Part shown: piece by piece, positions 35,664-47,453 of the stretch
Layout: each line of letters starts with the position of its first letter
How positions within the stretch are numbered: the stretch's first letter is position 1
Source of the DNA: Nematostella vectensis
Taxonomy: Eukaryota; Cnidaria; Anthozoa; Actiniaria; Edwardsiidae
Assembly: GCF_932526225.1 (NCBI RefSeq)
Contig: NC_064034.1
Location: 14,084,887-14,148,886, forward strand
Length of the DNA: 64,000 bases
Direction of reading: 5' to 3'
Program-made: the position numbers and the translations under genes
The notes under the pieces: model-generated
Database searches by the model: none
What the model saw: the letters and a program-made list of their open reading frames with translations, nothing else
What the model was told of the DNA's origin: nothing

Positions 35664-36719
35664 CTAAGATCCTGTGGGAGAGAATCTTTGTGAGTTACGG
35701 ATTTCCCCAGAGGCTTCACTCGGACCAGGGAAGAGATTTTGAGTCGCGACTTGTGTAGACTGGCAAATGTGGAAAAGTCGAGAACAACACCATACCATCC
35801 ACAAGGCAATGGCCAGACAGAGGGATTCAACAGAACTCTACTCAATATGCTGGGGACCCTAGAAGTAGATAAGAAGGATTGGCCGGATTATGTTGCAAGA
35901 CTAGTCCATGCTTATAACGCTACCAAACACTCAACTACGGGATACTCACCGTCATATCTCATGTTCGGGAGGAACCCAAGACTACCCCAGGATGTGACTC
36001 TTTGCCCGGACCCCGTACATGACCCACAGCCGTACGCTGCATATATAGAGAACCTCCGCGACAATCTGACAGATGCATATTCTCGAGCACAACAGGAGAT
36101 AGAAAAGAAAGCCGAGGCTAATAAGCGCCGGTATGATGCACTAAGTTAAGACCTCGCTCTCCAGCCTGGGGACAGAGTCCTGGTGAGAAACCTTAGCACA
36201 AGAGGCAAGCACAAACTGCAGGATCGATGGGAGGATGTCCCATATCGAGTCGTTCGCCGCTCTGGGGAGCAGCCGGTGTACGTAGTACAACAGGAGCAGG
36301 GTGGGAAGAAGAGAGTCCTCCACCGCAACATCCTACTGCCCTATCGAGCAGAGCGGGCAGGCCCCGAACCCAGAAAGCAACACCGGCGGGAAGATCCCCC
36401 GCGCAGACAGCAGGAGGACGACACGGAAAGCTCTGCTAGCGACTCAGATAGCTCCTGGTCGGACTTCGTCGCGACTGAGCTCAATCCGTTAGCGGTTCCG
36501 TTTACCATGGATGCAGAAGATGGAGAGCCGGAGGTGCACAATCAACAAGAATATGACAATGATGTTCAGGAGTCAGAGTCAGGAGGGGAAGCAGCTGAGA
36601 AGTGTCCTGACAGACTTCGGCCGACGAGGGTAGTGAGACCTCCTGCTCGCCTCATTTGCGACCCAGTGTGGTCACAGCAAGTATCGACACTGAACTATGG
36701 TATCACAATTTTGCCATAG
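35600..36719 (+). pseudogene. Gypsy integrase core and C-terminal part, broken
   Basis: After the first slip the core continues [27 protein letters not shown] (second Asp). A second slip near 35750 leads into YHPQGNGQTEGFNRTLLNML (catalytic Glu). ATKHSTTGYSPSYLMFGRNP follows, then a TAA at 36147-36149, after which [14 protein letters not shown] and a GPY/F-like [12 protein letters not shown] region continue in the same frame to 36719. The acidic/Arg-rich tail is low complexity. Each break is single and local, so inactivation is recent. Confidence 0.85.
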
Positions 36720-36792
36720 CAAAAAAAAGGAAAAAACTGACAGCAGTTTTGTTTTATTGACTCTAGACGCACTTCCTCATCAGGGGGGAGAA

Positions 36793-37005
36793 TGTAGTGA
36801 TGTGTGTGTGATGTAGCGGAACAGAATAAGAGATTAAGTTGATGATTGTATGACAGTTAGGTCGCTAGTAATACGATGCTGGGTGTATCAGATTCAGACT
36901 TAAACCCGATGTCGAGAGCGAGTGAATTATATTGTTAAACGTCCCAACTTCATTGTAATTCTTTGTCTCTGGGCCACCAAACCCTATCCTGACCGAGCTA
37001 TCACA
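36793..37005 (+). repeat. 3' LTR of the gypsy element
   Basis: 213 bp, preceded by the polypurine tract and followed by the target duplication ACAA. Confidence 0.93.
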
Positions 37006-37633
37006 ACAACACTTTTGGAGCATAATAGTTCAGCCATTATAGCTTGCTTCAAGTTCCCACCAGCGTAGTTAATCAGAAAACTATTATTGAAATAGTTCCG
37101 AACAACCTCCTCAATACGACGCATAGAATTCGCCGTTCACATGGACCAGTCTTCCTCTGTCAACACTTTTTGTCCACTTAGATGTGTACTCGAGAAATGA
37201 AGTTGTAGTGTTGCACTTGTCTGCAGACTGAACCCACTTGTCCACAATTGATGCATGCTTGGCAGACTTGTATCTTTGGGCTTTCCGTCTGATTAATAGG
37301 GGAATGTACCCACAAACATACCGAAAAGCATTTCCTTCTAGCTTGTCCATTTGGTGACCATGTCATCTCTCTTTTCAGTCTAACAGCTCTATCCGAGATC
37401 GATGCCTCACGTCTGACTAACAGTTCCTTGAACAAGCCAAAGAAATAGAGGTAATTTCTAGTGGGCTTTAATTCTCTTGTGTGTGTTTTGTGAACAGGTG
37501 AATCGTGCATAGCAGACTTATACAAACGCATCCAAAGGGACGTGTCATTATTTAGCGGGATGGAAGGGGGGAGCTCTGATTTTTTTGCGGGAGGGTCCCA
37601 ATTTTTTTTCACATCTCTTAGGGGAGGGTCCAA
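37006..37633 (-). pseudogene. Unrecognised transposon ORF, main part (split by gypsy)
   Basis: Minus strand: the frame at 37178-37633 has RNYLYFFGLFKELLVRREA, then shifts near 37350 to DKLEGNAFRYVCGYIPLLIR, SFLEYTSKWTKSVDRGRLVH and NGEFYASYEEVVRNYF, running to the gypsy insertion at 37006. RYVCGY followed by YTxxWxxxVDRG recalls an uncharacterised family common in cnidarian transposons; I cannot name it. The upstream end (37560-37640) is G-rich low complexity. It may be a second gene of the P-element-like transposon. Confidence 0.45.
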
Positions 37634-38460
37634 ATTTTTTTGAACAAATATTTTTTTTTTGAATATTTCTTTGCTCCATCACATAAACCCCAACATGGAA
37701 CTCATTAATCTACATAGTTGTGTTACTTTGCGAGTCAACCATTGACTGGCCGTTGTGCAATTAACATCTTTAATTACTTCATATATAATATATAACATAA
37801 TTACATCATATTCTAAAACTCATAGTCAGATAAATGGGCATGGAGTAGAATTTATTACAATATGGTCCAATTTTCTCCGGTGACTCTGATGAGTCACAAT
37901 GGCCGAGGGTTAGGTGACTTTTTTCTTCATCACCATCGTCATTTAAAGGCCCATGATAGGCGCGTCTACGGGGTGCGCGCATCCCCCTCCCTTTAGGGGA
38001 GAAAAGTGGGTTATTTCTTATTAAGGAATCTTCAAATACTATGCTTTTTTCATACTAGGCCATGACTGCGCGGCCCTCTTCAGCCATTCTTCAAATACTA
38101 TGCTTTTTCCATATGAATACGCAGCCCCCCTTCAGCAAATCCTGGGTACGCGCCTGTATGTGTTCAAGAAAAGAAAGAGTAAAGAGTCAAGGAGAAGGCT
38201 GAGAGACGAATAAAGGTTGAAAAAGTATGATAACTATAACTGGGTACAACCCAATAGAGAGGGCAAGCACAAGAAGCTAAATGTGTCGGTCCTTGATCTA
38301 TACATAGAGAACGAGAAGCTCAACTGCTAGAAGAGGATATTAAAGGGAGATCAAGTCGATGCCATTTCCTTTGCACGGAGGACTGTAGCGAACGCTAGGA
38401 GCGAAGGGCCAGAAAGTGAAAGTGGCCTTTCAGAGGAGGTAAAGTAGGAGGATGAAGCGT

Positions 38461-38721
38461 CAGGGGCGGATCCAGGATTTTAAAATAAGGGGTGGATAAT
38501 GGCCGGATAGACGGCTTATAACTGATCCAGTGGTTCTTGGTAGGTCACATAGACTTAACAATACTTCACGCTGAATTGGATTTGTCGCGTCAGCAAAGCA
38601 GGCGAAGGCACATGGAGAGTACCTTCCGTTTCACAGACATTTATTTTCTTTCGACTTTCTTTTTAACTTAAAAAGAGGGGGTGGATATCCACCCAATCCG
38701 ACCCCCCTGTTTCCGGCCCTG
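38461..38721. mobile_element. hAT-like MITE, copy A
   Basis: It begins CAGGGGCGGATCCAGG and ends CCACCCAATCCGACCCC...CCGGCCCTG, an imperfect inversion. It lies in the segmental duplicate and recurs at 63210-63469. CAGGGGCGGA is a widespread hAT-type MITE start; a clean 8-bp duplication is not visible. Confidence 0.55.
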
Positions 38722-38884
38722 CTTGGAATGATGATATTGGATGAATGATATTGGAAGTGGATAAGGGGAGTTGATCAAATGCATAGACGATGAGTCGGAG
38801 GCTGATGGGAAAGACGATAAGTCGGAGAGTTCAAATGACGGTAACAGGTGCAAAAGGGATAACACAGCACGAAAATCCATATTT

Positions 38885-39075
38885 ACGCACCTTTATGCAT
38901 GTGTGTAAATGTGCGTGTAGGCTGACCGACATTTACGCTTCTTTACGTTCCGCGTTAAGGGTGATAAACATTCACGTATATTTACGTTCTGCGTAAAAAT
39001 GGCGTAAAGTGTGATAACAATTTACGCATCTCTACGTTCTGCGTAAAGATCGCGTAAAGTGTGATAAACAGAGAC
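38885..39075. repeat. ~50-bp minisatellite with TTTACG...CGTAAA palindromes, copy A
   Basis: About three to four units built on TTTACG-TTCTGCGTAAA followed by GTGATAAACA. Copy B (63745-63930) has four units, so unit number differs between the duplicates. Confidence 0.75.
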
Positions 39076-39269
39076 ATTTTAGAAAATAATTGTATCAATA
39101 CCACTGGGTCTGTATCCTCAAAGATTCGGTGCAACACAAGGTGTTAGTCTAGTGTAGTAGTCTAGCCAGGCCAAAAGAAAACAATGACACGAGTGTACAA
39201 GTGATAAATACGGTAAGGTGTATTTCACGGGATTATGATACTCTAATGTCATGTAAAAACTGTGAACAT

Positions 39270-39360
39270 TATCTTGATGCGTGGGCGAAGCAACTCTTGA
39301 TGCGTGGGCGAAACTACTCTTAAAGACGTGGGCGATACAACAACGTGGGCGAAACCACCG
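39270..39360. repeat. Short CGTGGGCGAAAC repeats
   Basis: Four occurrences of CGTGGGCGA(A/T)(A/G)C with 15-25 bp spacing. Too few and irregular to be CRISPR. The neighbouring 39151-39714 contains nothing else I recognise. Confidence 0.6.
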
Positions 39361-39714
39361 CAATTCGGTACTAAAGGGGTTTTAATATGTTCTAAAAGTT
39401 ATGATATGTACCGATTCTTTTCTTTTTTGTTTTTTGGATATACCATACACACATTCCTTTTGGGGTACTTACAGTTAAAGTCGTTTGCGTCTCGTCATGA
39501 GTATTTCATTAGTTTTTTTTCGACTTTTGTTTTCTTTGTTTTCCCTTAACTTGTTATAAACAACAAACGAATATATATGCCGTCAAAGAAATCACTAATG
39601 TAAGCCGCTTTGCTTTAATCACTTGGAATAACTACGATATCCTTAGCCTAATGTACTTCAGGGACCTACTCCCCGTGTACGTTACACGTTCGGTGTTTGT
39701 TATGAGTTTTACTA

Positions 39715-39753
39715 AATATATAGATTTAGGCACTGCCTAAAAGCGGAGCCAGC
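39715..39753 (-). mobile_element. Isolated Helentron-like 3' terminus (H5)
   Basis: On the + strand: AATATATAGATTTAGGCACTGCCTAAAAGCGGAGCCAGC in pieces, i.e. the family 3' end with hairpin (39725-39741) and GCGGAGCCAGC (39743-39753), minus orientation. The next bases do not match the family body, and no 5' terminus follows. It is either a divergent non-autonomous element or a truncated one. Confidence 0.55.
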
Positions 39754-41263
39754 TTTATCACAATATTTTCACATGAGAATCCTTGGGCAGATAAGGGTAT
39801 GACCCCCCTGAAGATTAGAGTTTTCCATTTTTTTTTTTTTAGAATGAAAAGATGCATAATATTAAACTTAACCTTTGTATGCTTTATATATGCTTCCCAC
39901 CCGCCTTGCATACATACAACCTGTTAAAAATGCATAGTCCGGGCTATATTTTATTTTATCTTATTTATTTCCCCCACTGTAATGAAATGCTAGACCTCCC
40001 ACTCCCAATCCACTTCTTTTGCAGCTAACCCAAAAAATATTGGTATTATTTAGTATTATTTATAATGCTTAATAGGATATTATCTACCAATAGCAAAGAG
40101 GAGGTTACGAGCTTTAAGTGTGTAAACTGCATTTGATAAACAACTGATACTGAACAGATATTTCCTTATTTACTACATTTCTACATAAAATAATCGGGAC
40201 TAACATAAATGTACCTGGCATTTTACATAGTCCTTTTGTTGAGTGTAGCTTTGAAGATATATGACACCAGTGACGCCATTGATTGGCATGGTATATATCA
40301 TAAGTTTGCAACTGGACTCTTAATTAAAGTAATAATTTAAATATCTTTCCCAAAAATTTTTTTTCTACTTTTTATTTAAAATAGAGGAATATAAAAAGGA
40401 TTTTGCCAAATTTAGATGTTAGTTTTAAAAAACAGCGAATTCTAGCTAATTATGCGACATTAGCATCCGCCATCTTGGATTTATTTTAATCAATATGATT
40501 TCAGGTGGATATGAATGTTTTTTTTGCTATTTCTACAAGCACTATTTCAAGAAAGTCAAAAATTGACAAAAAAAAACACCACCCCTCCCCTCTAAAATAG
40601 AGATGTAAATTTTTATTGTGTTTTTTCAAAGCTTGGTATAAAACGTTAATATGAAATGTATTTACGTTGAGCACGTCGTATGAATAGTTGATCTTAACGA
40701 CTTAAAGCGTTTTGCCTGATTTTCATTAAACCTATGTCTCGAAACTTGGTTACTATGGTTACCAGGGTACACATATCCAAATTTTGTTAACACCAAACTG
40801 ATCCCAGATAAATTTTTAGAAAAGTCATCAAATTTCAATGCTCTAGCAGATCAAATGTGCTGGGAGCCTCAAAAGCTCCCCCCCCCGGTCTGAATAGGGT
40901 TAAGGCTTAGAAAGGAAAAATAAATTACAGTTTTGGTTACAATTGTTGATTCTGATTTTGAGTACAATCAGGAAAAACAGGAAAATATATCTACCTATGG
41001 GAATATTGCAGATTGATTGCAAGGAAAATGAACACTTTTACAAATGCTGTTTATCATCAATGTATTTATTCAGTCTCACATTTATTCACCTTAATAAGAG
41101 AAAGAATTCCTTGTCATTTCAAGTACATGTAATACCTCTTCTTACTTTGTCACAAAATGAGAAAAACATAGAGAAAAATAAAAATATTAGTAAATAGTAT
41201 CCTTATCAAAAGAAAACAGACAACAAATCAATATTTCATGAGAAAGAAACAGGGACATTTTAA
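39754..41263. other. No gene seen
   Basis: AT-rich DNA with short homopolymers (a C run near 40880). Open frames are short and compositionally biased, and I support none of them. Confidence 0.5.
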
Positions 41264-41480
41264 CGTTTTGGTATCTTGAAAATAAAATTTGTGATAAAAA
41301 CATAAACAGGTATTAAGAAAAGAAAAATACTTTGCAAGGATGATTGCGAAATTGTTCTTTTATATTTTTTATACGTTTTGGTATCTTGAAAATAAAATTT
41401 GTGATAAAAACATAAACAGGTATTAAGAAAAGAAAAATACTTTGCAAGGATGATTGCGAAATTGTTCTTTTATATTTTTT
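41264..41480. repeat. Perfect 110-bp tandem duplication
   Basis: CGTTTTGGTATCTTG starts at 41264 and again at 41374, and the two copies match base for base as far as I can follow. No coding frame is supported. The lack of divergence indicates a recent event or an assembly effect. Confidence 0.9.
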
Positions 41481-41914
41481 CTTAAACATTTGCCATTTTA
41501 AAAATAACAAACAAATTCTCAATTGAATTAGCTAAATAATGATACATTGTTTTACTGACAAACGTGTATACATGAGTAAGTCAAGATCGTTCTTACCTAA
41601 GTTAGATAATTTGTAGATGTATTTAATTTGAGAGGTAAAGTTTCTTTTACGATTCTTACAGAACTGGCGCCCAGATCCCGCCAAAATAGAGAGAAGTTGT
41701 AAAAAGACAAAAAACGTCGCTTTTGTTGGTTATTTTATTTTTTTAATTCTCTACAGATTTTTGAAAATTTTCCTAGCCGCGCGAAAGGAGATTGAATCGA
41801 GTGAATAATTCAAAGTTTTTTGCGGGAAATTTGAAACAACGTATTTTCCTTAAATCCGTTAACATTCAGATACGGCAATACTACAAAATATTTTAATAAT
41901 AATTTCAAGTCGAG

Positions 41915-42745
41915 AATTTATAGATCCGACATGTCAATCACGCGCGCACAAATAGCCAATCAGGAAAGAGATGATGCAATAACAGCCATGTGGTCAATTG
42001 ACGGCAAAAAGATTGGTTTGAGATATTTTTCTGCGAATCTGGACAAGCAAAATAAGCATCTTCCGGTCAGCGTGATAGTTCTGTTTTCTTTGACCGGCCA
42101 CTTTTAGTGTAGAGTTGGGACTCAAATTGCAGAAAAACACGTAAAATTATATATACAAGAACAGTGTTAGTCCTACCATTAAACTTGTGTTTGATATTAT
42201 CGTAGGTTACTTATTACATATAAGAATGAGACTGTCGTTTGTATTATTGCTGTAAATCTTGACGTTTGCCGATAAAACTTGTAGTTAAAGTCAGACGTAA
42301 ACAGCGAATTCGGCATTCTCTTCTACTAAAAATAGCTTTAAAAGCACATAAACACATAGTACCTACCGAAGAGAGCACCGCTTTTATCTTATCATTTTCA
42401 AGTTTTCTTCCTTATTTCGTGCTGGATTTGTGTCGTTTTCATTAACAACCAAACTTGTAGTTATCTATTTCTATGCTTCTCTACAAGATTTTCACCAAGC
42501 TTGGACAACAAATCAATTTCTATGATGTTAGGTGACCGTCTTTTATTTCCCAAGTCACAGGAAAACTCCTATAGACGTCTATATTATAGATAAACCCGAG
42601 TTCAGGATTCACACTCCTCATCCGACACGTTGTACAATTTGTGGGACTTTTGTGGGACATTTGGGTTGCACTTCACTGGCTTCTATTTGCTGCTTTCTGA
42701 TTGGATATTCGTGCGCGCGTCGGATCTATGAATTGTATGCGAAAA
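41915..42745. repeat. Inverted repeat pair, possible foldback element
   Basis: 41933-41980 (ATAGATCCGAC ... GCGCGCACAAATAGCCAATCAG) is the near reverse complement of 42690-42735 (CTGATTGGATATTCGTGCGCGC-GTCGGATCTAT). Arms of about 60 bp enclose about 700 bp without a recognised gene. Ends and target duplication are not defined. Confidence 0.55.
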
Positions 42746-42879
42746 AAGAATAGAATCAAAAAGCCCAAACTGTCTTGATCTCGTACCAGAACAATGAATA
42801 CAATACACCAAAAACTGAAATTTCACTCTGCCAAATTTTAGTCTTTAATAAGACTTCTTCAGGGAAGACTGAAGAAATC

Positions 42880-43375
42880 TTATTAGAATCTACTAGATGT
42901 CTATTTAGATCCTCTCCTTCCATCTGCTCTACTCCTCGATATTGTGATATTATCTGAGATTATCTTATTAGAATCTACTAGATGTCTATTTAGATCCTCT
43001 CCTTCCATCTGCTTTACCCCTCGATATTGTGATATTATCGGAAATTATCTTATTAGAATCTATTAGATGTCTTTCACATCCTCTCCTTCCATCTGCTCTA
43101 CCCCTCGATATTGTGATATTATCTGAGATTATCTTATTAGAATCTACTAGATGTCTATTTAGATCCTCTCCTTCCATCTGCTTTAACCCTCGATATTGTG
43201 ATATTATCGGAGATTATCTTATTAGAATCTACTAGATGTCTCTTTAAATCCTCTCCTTCCATTTTCTCAACCCTTCGATATTGTGATATTATCGGAGATT
43301 ATCTTATTAGAATCTACTAGATATCTATAGATTCCTTCGTTCTCTCTGCTGGACCCCTCGATATTATCGGATATT
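42880..43375. repeat. 85-bp minisatellite, 5-6 units
   Basis: TATTAGAATCTACTAGATG recurs at about 42881, 42966, 43051, 43135, 43220 and 43305, a steady period of 85. Each unit ends GATATTGTGATATTATC. Two unit types alternate (CTGAGATT versus CGGAGATT; CTCTAC versus CTTTAC), suggesting amplification of a two-unit block. The frames inside come from the repeat and are not genes. 43376-43787 beyond it is featureless. Confidence 0.9.
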
Positions 43376-45384
43376 CGACTACAAAATCACTGCGACTGTC
43401 ACGTTTGTAGAACGAGTATATATGTGATATTATATGATATCATCAAGTCATGAGATGCAATAATCAAGGTTCAACACAGCAGTTCTAAAGTTATAGTACC
43501 TGATATATATCAGTAATTAGATCTAACCTTGAGGACACGTTGGAGCTGACTTGTCCATTCTCTGTCTAAGGCTTGCAGCATACGTCGGACCAAACTTAAA
43601 CCCAATTCAGTCGAACCTTTTGCTTTGTAAATGGGTACATGGAAGGAGCAACGTTTGCCCCGAATCAATTAATAGATTCAAGTTCAAGTCTCCGGTGCAC
43701 AGAGGGAGCCCACTAAACTCAGCGCATTGTTAATCAAGCATGTGCTGTTAACTTCCTTTGTGAATATTGATTAGGTCACGAAGTCTTTAATACACCTTTT
43801 GCTGTTCATTAACGGGAAAGGGACATTCATTTGTGCCAAAAGTTACATCGATAGCGTGTATTGTACGTTCATCAACATCGCACGAAACATTATTTAGCGT
43901 GGCTCGACTTTCAATAACAATAATTGAATATTCGTGAACATTCATAAGCATCAACGGAGAACGCAATTGGATATTCAATTCGATTGGAACGAACATTCTT
44001 TTTGGTTTGGATCGGGTATTCGTACCAAGACGTAGGGGCCTAAAGTGGTGTGGTAGTGAGGTGGGTGTAATCGTATGGTATGGTGATGTTGGAGGGTGAT
44101 GGTGAGGGATGGCTAGTAAGGTAATGTGGAGTGGAGATGGTAGTAATGTAATTACGGTGGGGAGGTGGATAGGTTAGACTAGTAGGTGGTGGAGGGTGGT
44201 TAAAAGATAAAGTGGGACTTTAGAATAGGTTGTGGTAGTGTGGTTGGTAGGTGAAATAATAATAATAGTAATAATAGTAATAATAATGTGGTGTGGTAGG
44301 GGCTGTGTTGGTGGTGAAAAAAAAATTTTTTTGGTACGGTGTATAGGTGAGAGTGGTGGTGAGGGGGATGTGGAGTAGATAAGGCTTTTAATTTAGCTGG
44401 ATGGGTCTATGTGATTTAAAATGGTGGTGGTGCGGAGGACGGTTTAAAATATGTGAGGTTATGGTGTACATGTGGGTGATGATGTATCGTTATGATGTTA
44501 GGTGATCGTAAGGTGTTGGACTTTTTGGTTTGGGTCGGGTATTTGTACCAAGACGAAGGGGCCTAAAGTGGTGTGGTAGTGAGGTGGGTGTGATAATGTG
44601 GTATGGTAATGTTGGAGGGTGATGGTGAAGGATGGTTAGTAAGGCAATGCAGAGTGGAGATGGTAGTAATGTGATTACGGTGAAGAGGTGGATAGGTTAG
44701 ACTAGTAGGTGGTGGGGGGTGGTGAAACGATAAAGTGGGACTATATAATAGGTTGTGGTAGTGTGTGGTGAGTAGGTGAAAAAGAAAAAGTTGGTAATAA
44801 TATGGTGTGGTATGGAGATGGCTAATGGCTGTGTTGGTGGGGAAAAATTGGTATGGTGTATAGGTAAGAGTGGTGGTGGGGGAGATGTGGAGTAGGTGTA
44901 GTTGTGGGAACTATTAGGTATGAAATAGTATATCATGACCATTACTATGACAATATGGAGTATGAATTTAATGCCTAAATGATGCAAAGAATGAACAGGA
45001 AATATGTCCAAAAGGTGTACAAAAAACCACCAAAATAATAGAAAAGTTTCTATTTCAGCGAAAGTAATTGTAAAATAAATTGTAGCGCAGAAATATTATA
45101 AGAAATACTATTATGAGACTAAAGAAAACTAACTTTTCTGGGTTAAGAATAGAACGGAAGTGACGTAGCACTTATGCATATTCGGTAAGTGAATTATGCG
45201 ACCAAATTTAGAACGAACGAACGCTTTGGCACAAGCCGATGCGTGGCCATGAAATAGATAAGTTCACGTAAATGATGCGAATTTGCACGGAAAATATGTG
45301 TATTGATGGAGTAACATGAAAGACAAAGGGTTCTAACAGCGACGGCAAAAGATTAGAGTGTTAAATGAGGTCGTACGTGTTATA

Positions 45385-45735
45385 GGAACGGAGATAATTG
45401 TTTGTTTAAACTAGAGTGACCCCGCGTCCGACCCGATGAGTAAATTGTTAGTGAAGCAATTCACAAAGCAGAAACTAGCTTGAAGTTGTGTATAAGAACA
45501 AAATCATTCTCCAGAAAAGAATGTAAAACAGATCTAACAGATCTCCCCCATTAATAATAAGGTCGTACGTGTTATAGGAACGGAGATAATTGCTTGTTAA
45601 AACTCGGGTGACCTCGTGCCTGATCCGATGAATAAATTGTAAGTGAAGCAATTCACAAAGCGGAAATTAGCTTGAAGTTGTGTATCGGAACAAAATCATT
45701 CTACAGAAAAGAATGTAAAACAAATCTAAAATGAT
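45385..45735. repeat. ~180-bp repeats in the left foldback arm
   Basis: Two units: each contains AGGTCGTACGTGTTATAGGA near the start and AAAATCATTCT-CAGAAAAG near the end. Inverted counterparts are at 54200-54365, 54366-54560, 55490-55670 and 55680-55870, so the left arm has two units and the right arm four. Confidence 0.75.
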
Positions 45736-45736
45736 T

Positions 45737-47450
45737 TTAATAAACGGAGAAGTTATTCTGTCAGGTTATGTTTGGGTGGTTAAGATTATGGGTTATGAGA
45801 CGACGGGTTAAGGTTGTTATAAGAGATGGGGTAGATAATGAAACGACATGAGAGTTATGAATAAAGGGTTTTTTTGGTTAGTGGAGAAGGTAGTTAGTAA
45901 ATATGGTATTATGTGGAGATTGAAACAGTTAAATCGGAAGCTTGTGGCGAGTGTTGTGTAGCGGATGTGAAGAGGTGATGGCGGCATTAGTAAAATCTGA
46001 TAAAGGGGGATAATGTGAGTGTGAACAGAATGATAAGCAGGGATATTGTGAAAAGACTGTGTAGTGTTTTTGAGAAAGTGTGTTGTGTGTAGGGTGGGAA
46101 AGTAATGTGTAGGATGAGAGAAAGAAAAGTGTTTGGATTGTAGGGAGGAAATGGTGAGCGGTAATGGGGAGGGTGAGGTATGTGTGGAGGTATGTATCTA
46201 ATGAAGTGTGTAAATGGTATGACTGACAGGCGAAATTAAACAACAACGGAGACCGAATTAGTGTTGCGAAAACGCCGGGAAAAGATAAAAAATACTGTAG
46301 CGGTGAAAGGGGGTATTGCGGACATTGGAAAATAATGCTAGTAAAACGGCGGGAAGAAGATGAAGTAGGGGCGCGGGAGGCGGCAAAGGGAGCGCGGTGA
46401 GAGTGGAGATGACGCTGAAACGTTAACAAGACAGGAAGGATAGTTTCTCCCACCATCATCGCCGCTTTTCCCCTAGCTTTCCCCTAAGTCTCCCCGCTTT
46501 TATCTCCAGGTTCGTATATGACCAACCAATAGACCTCGCCCCCTGATGAGAAGTCTTGGTTGGCGTTATATGCTTTTAGTTCTACATTTCGCAGAGCTCT
46601 TTGAAATGACCTACACACTTTTGTCTTATTGGTTTATTTTGTTATGTCCATTTTGCATATACATGCCGGTTGTTTTCTTCGTGCCTTTGCCTTTTCCCCT
46701 TATCTCTTACCACCGATTATCGCTTCATCTGGGGAAAACTATCCTTCCTGTCTTGTTAACGTTTCAGCGTCATCTCCACTCTCACCGCGCTCCCTTTGTC
46801 GCCTCCCGCGCCCCTACTTCATCTTCTTCTCGCCGTTTTACTAGCATCATTTTCCATTGTCCGCAATACTTCCTTTCACCGCTACAGTATTTTGTATTTT
46901 TTCTCGGCGTTTTCGCAACACTCATTCAATCTCTATTATTATTTAATTTCGCCTGTCAATCATACCACTTACACACTTCATTAGATACATACCTCCACAC
47001 ATACCTCACCCTCTCCATTACCGCTCACCATTTCCTCTCTACAATCTAAACACTTTTCTTTCTCTTACCCTACATATTACTTTCCTACCCTACACACAAC
47101 ACACTTTCTCAAAAACACTACACAGTCTCGTCACAATATCCCTGCTCATCATTCTGCTCACACTCCCATTATCCCCCTTCATCAGATTTCACTAACGCCG
47201 CCATCACCTCTTCACATCCGCTACACAACACTCGCCACAAGTTACCGATTTTAACTGTTTCAATCTCCACATAATACCATATTTACTAACTACCTTTTCC
47301 ACTAAACACAAAAAAAAACCCTTTATTCATAACTCTCATGTTTTTGCATTATCAACCCCATCTCTTATAACAACCTTAACCCGTCGTCTCATAACCCATA
47401 ATCTTAACCACCCGAACATAACCTGACAGAATAACTTCTCCGTTTATTAC
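45737..47450. repeat. Central palindrome of the inner foldback element
   Basis: 45737-46450 and 46730-47450 are reverse complements with few changes and flank a spacer of about 280 bp. The two look-alike frames of about 170 residues on opposite strands (45929-46459 minus, 46546-47049 plus) both read LPVLLTFQRHLHSHRAPF because of the inversion. I do not treat them as genes: they are biased in composition, unlike any family I know, and fully explained by the repeat. Confidence 0.85.
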
Positions 47451-47453
47451 AAC

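Larger units (their letters stand above)
31267..37005 (+). mobile_element. Ty3/gypsy LTR retrotransposon, complete but mutated
   Basis: It has 213-bp LTRs at both ends, a 4-bp target duplication ACAA (31263-31266 and 37006-37009), a primer-binding site beginning TGGCACCC at 31483, a polypurine tract CAGGGGGGAGAA before 36793, and the order Gag, protease, RT, RNase H, integrase. The LTRs differ at about three positions by eye (GTGCGTG/GTGTGTG, ATTAAG/AATAAG, TTACA/TCACA), an age of moderate youth. Gag has two stops. RT has an internal deletion. Integrase has two frameshifts and one stop. There is no Env gene. Confidence 0.93.
37786..39150. repeat. Segmental duplicate A of the sequence at 62521-64000
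   Basis: It runs collinear with the other end of the window: CAAATGGGCATGG-type text, the CCCCCTCCCTTTAGGGGAG tract, a MITE and the TTTACG minisatellite all recur in the same order with few changes. 37634-37785 before it holds no recognised feature. Both copies are non-coding as far as I can see. Copy B has an extra ~90-bp segment near 63550-63690. Confidence 0.85.

Noticed and set aside
42880-43375. Possible CRISPR array
   Set aside because: The 85-bp units are contiguous with no variable spacers, and the DNA is eukaryotic. It is a minisatellite.
45929-47049. Two similar ~170-residue proteins on opposite strands
   Set aside because: They are mirror images produced by the central palindrome, with biased composition and no family resemblance.
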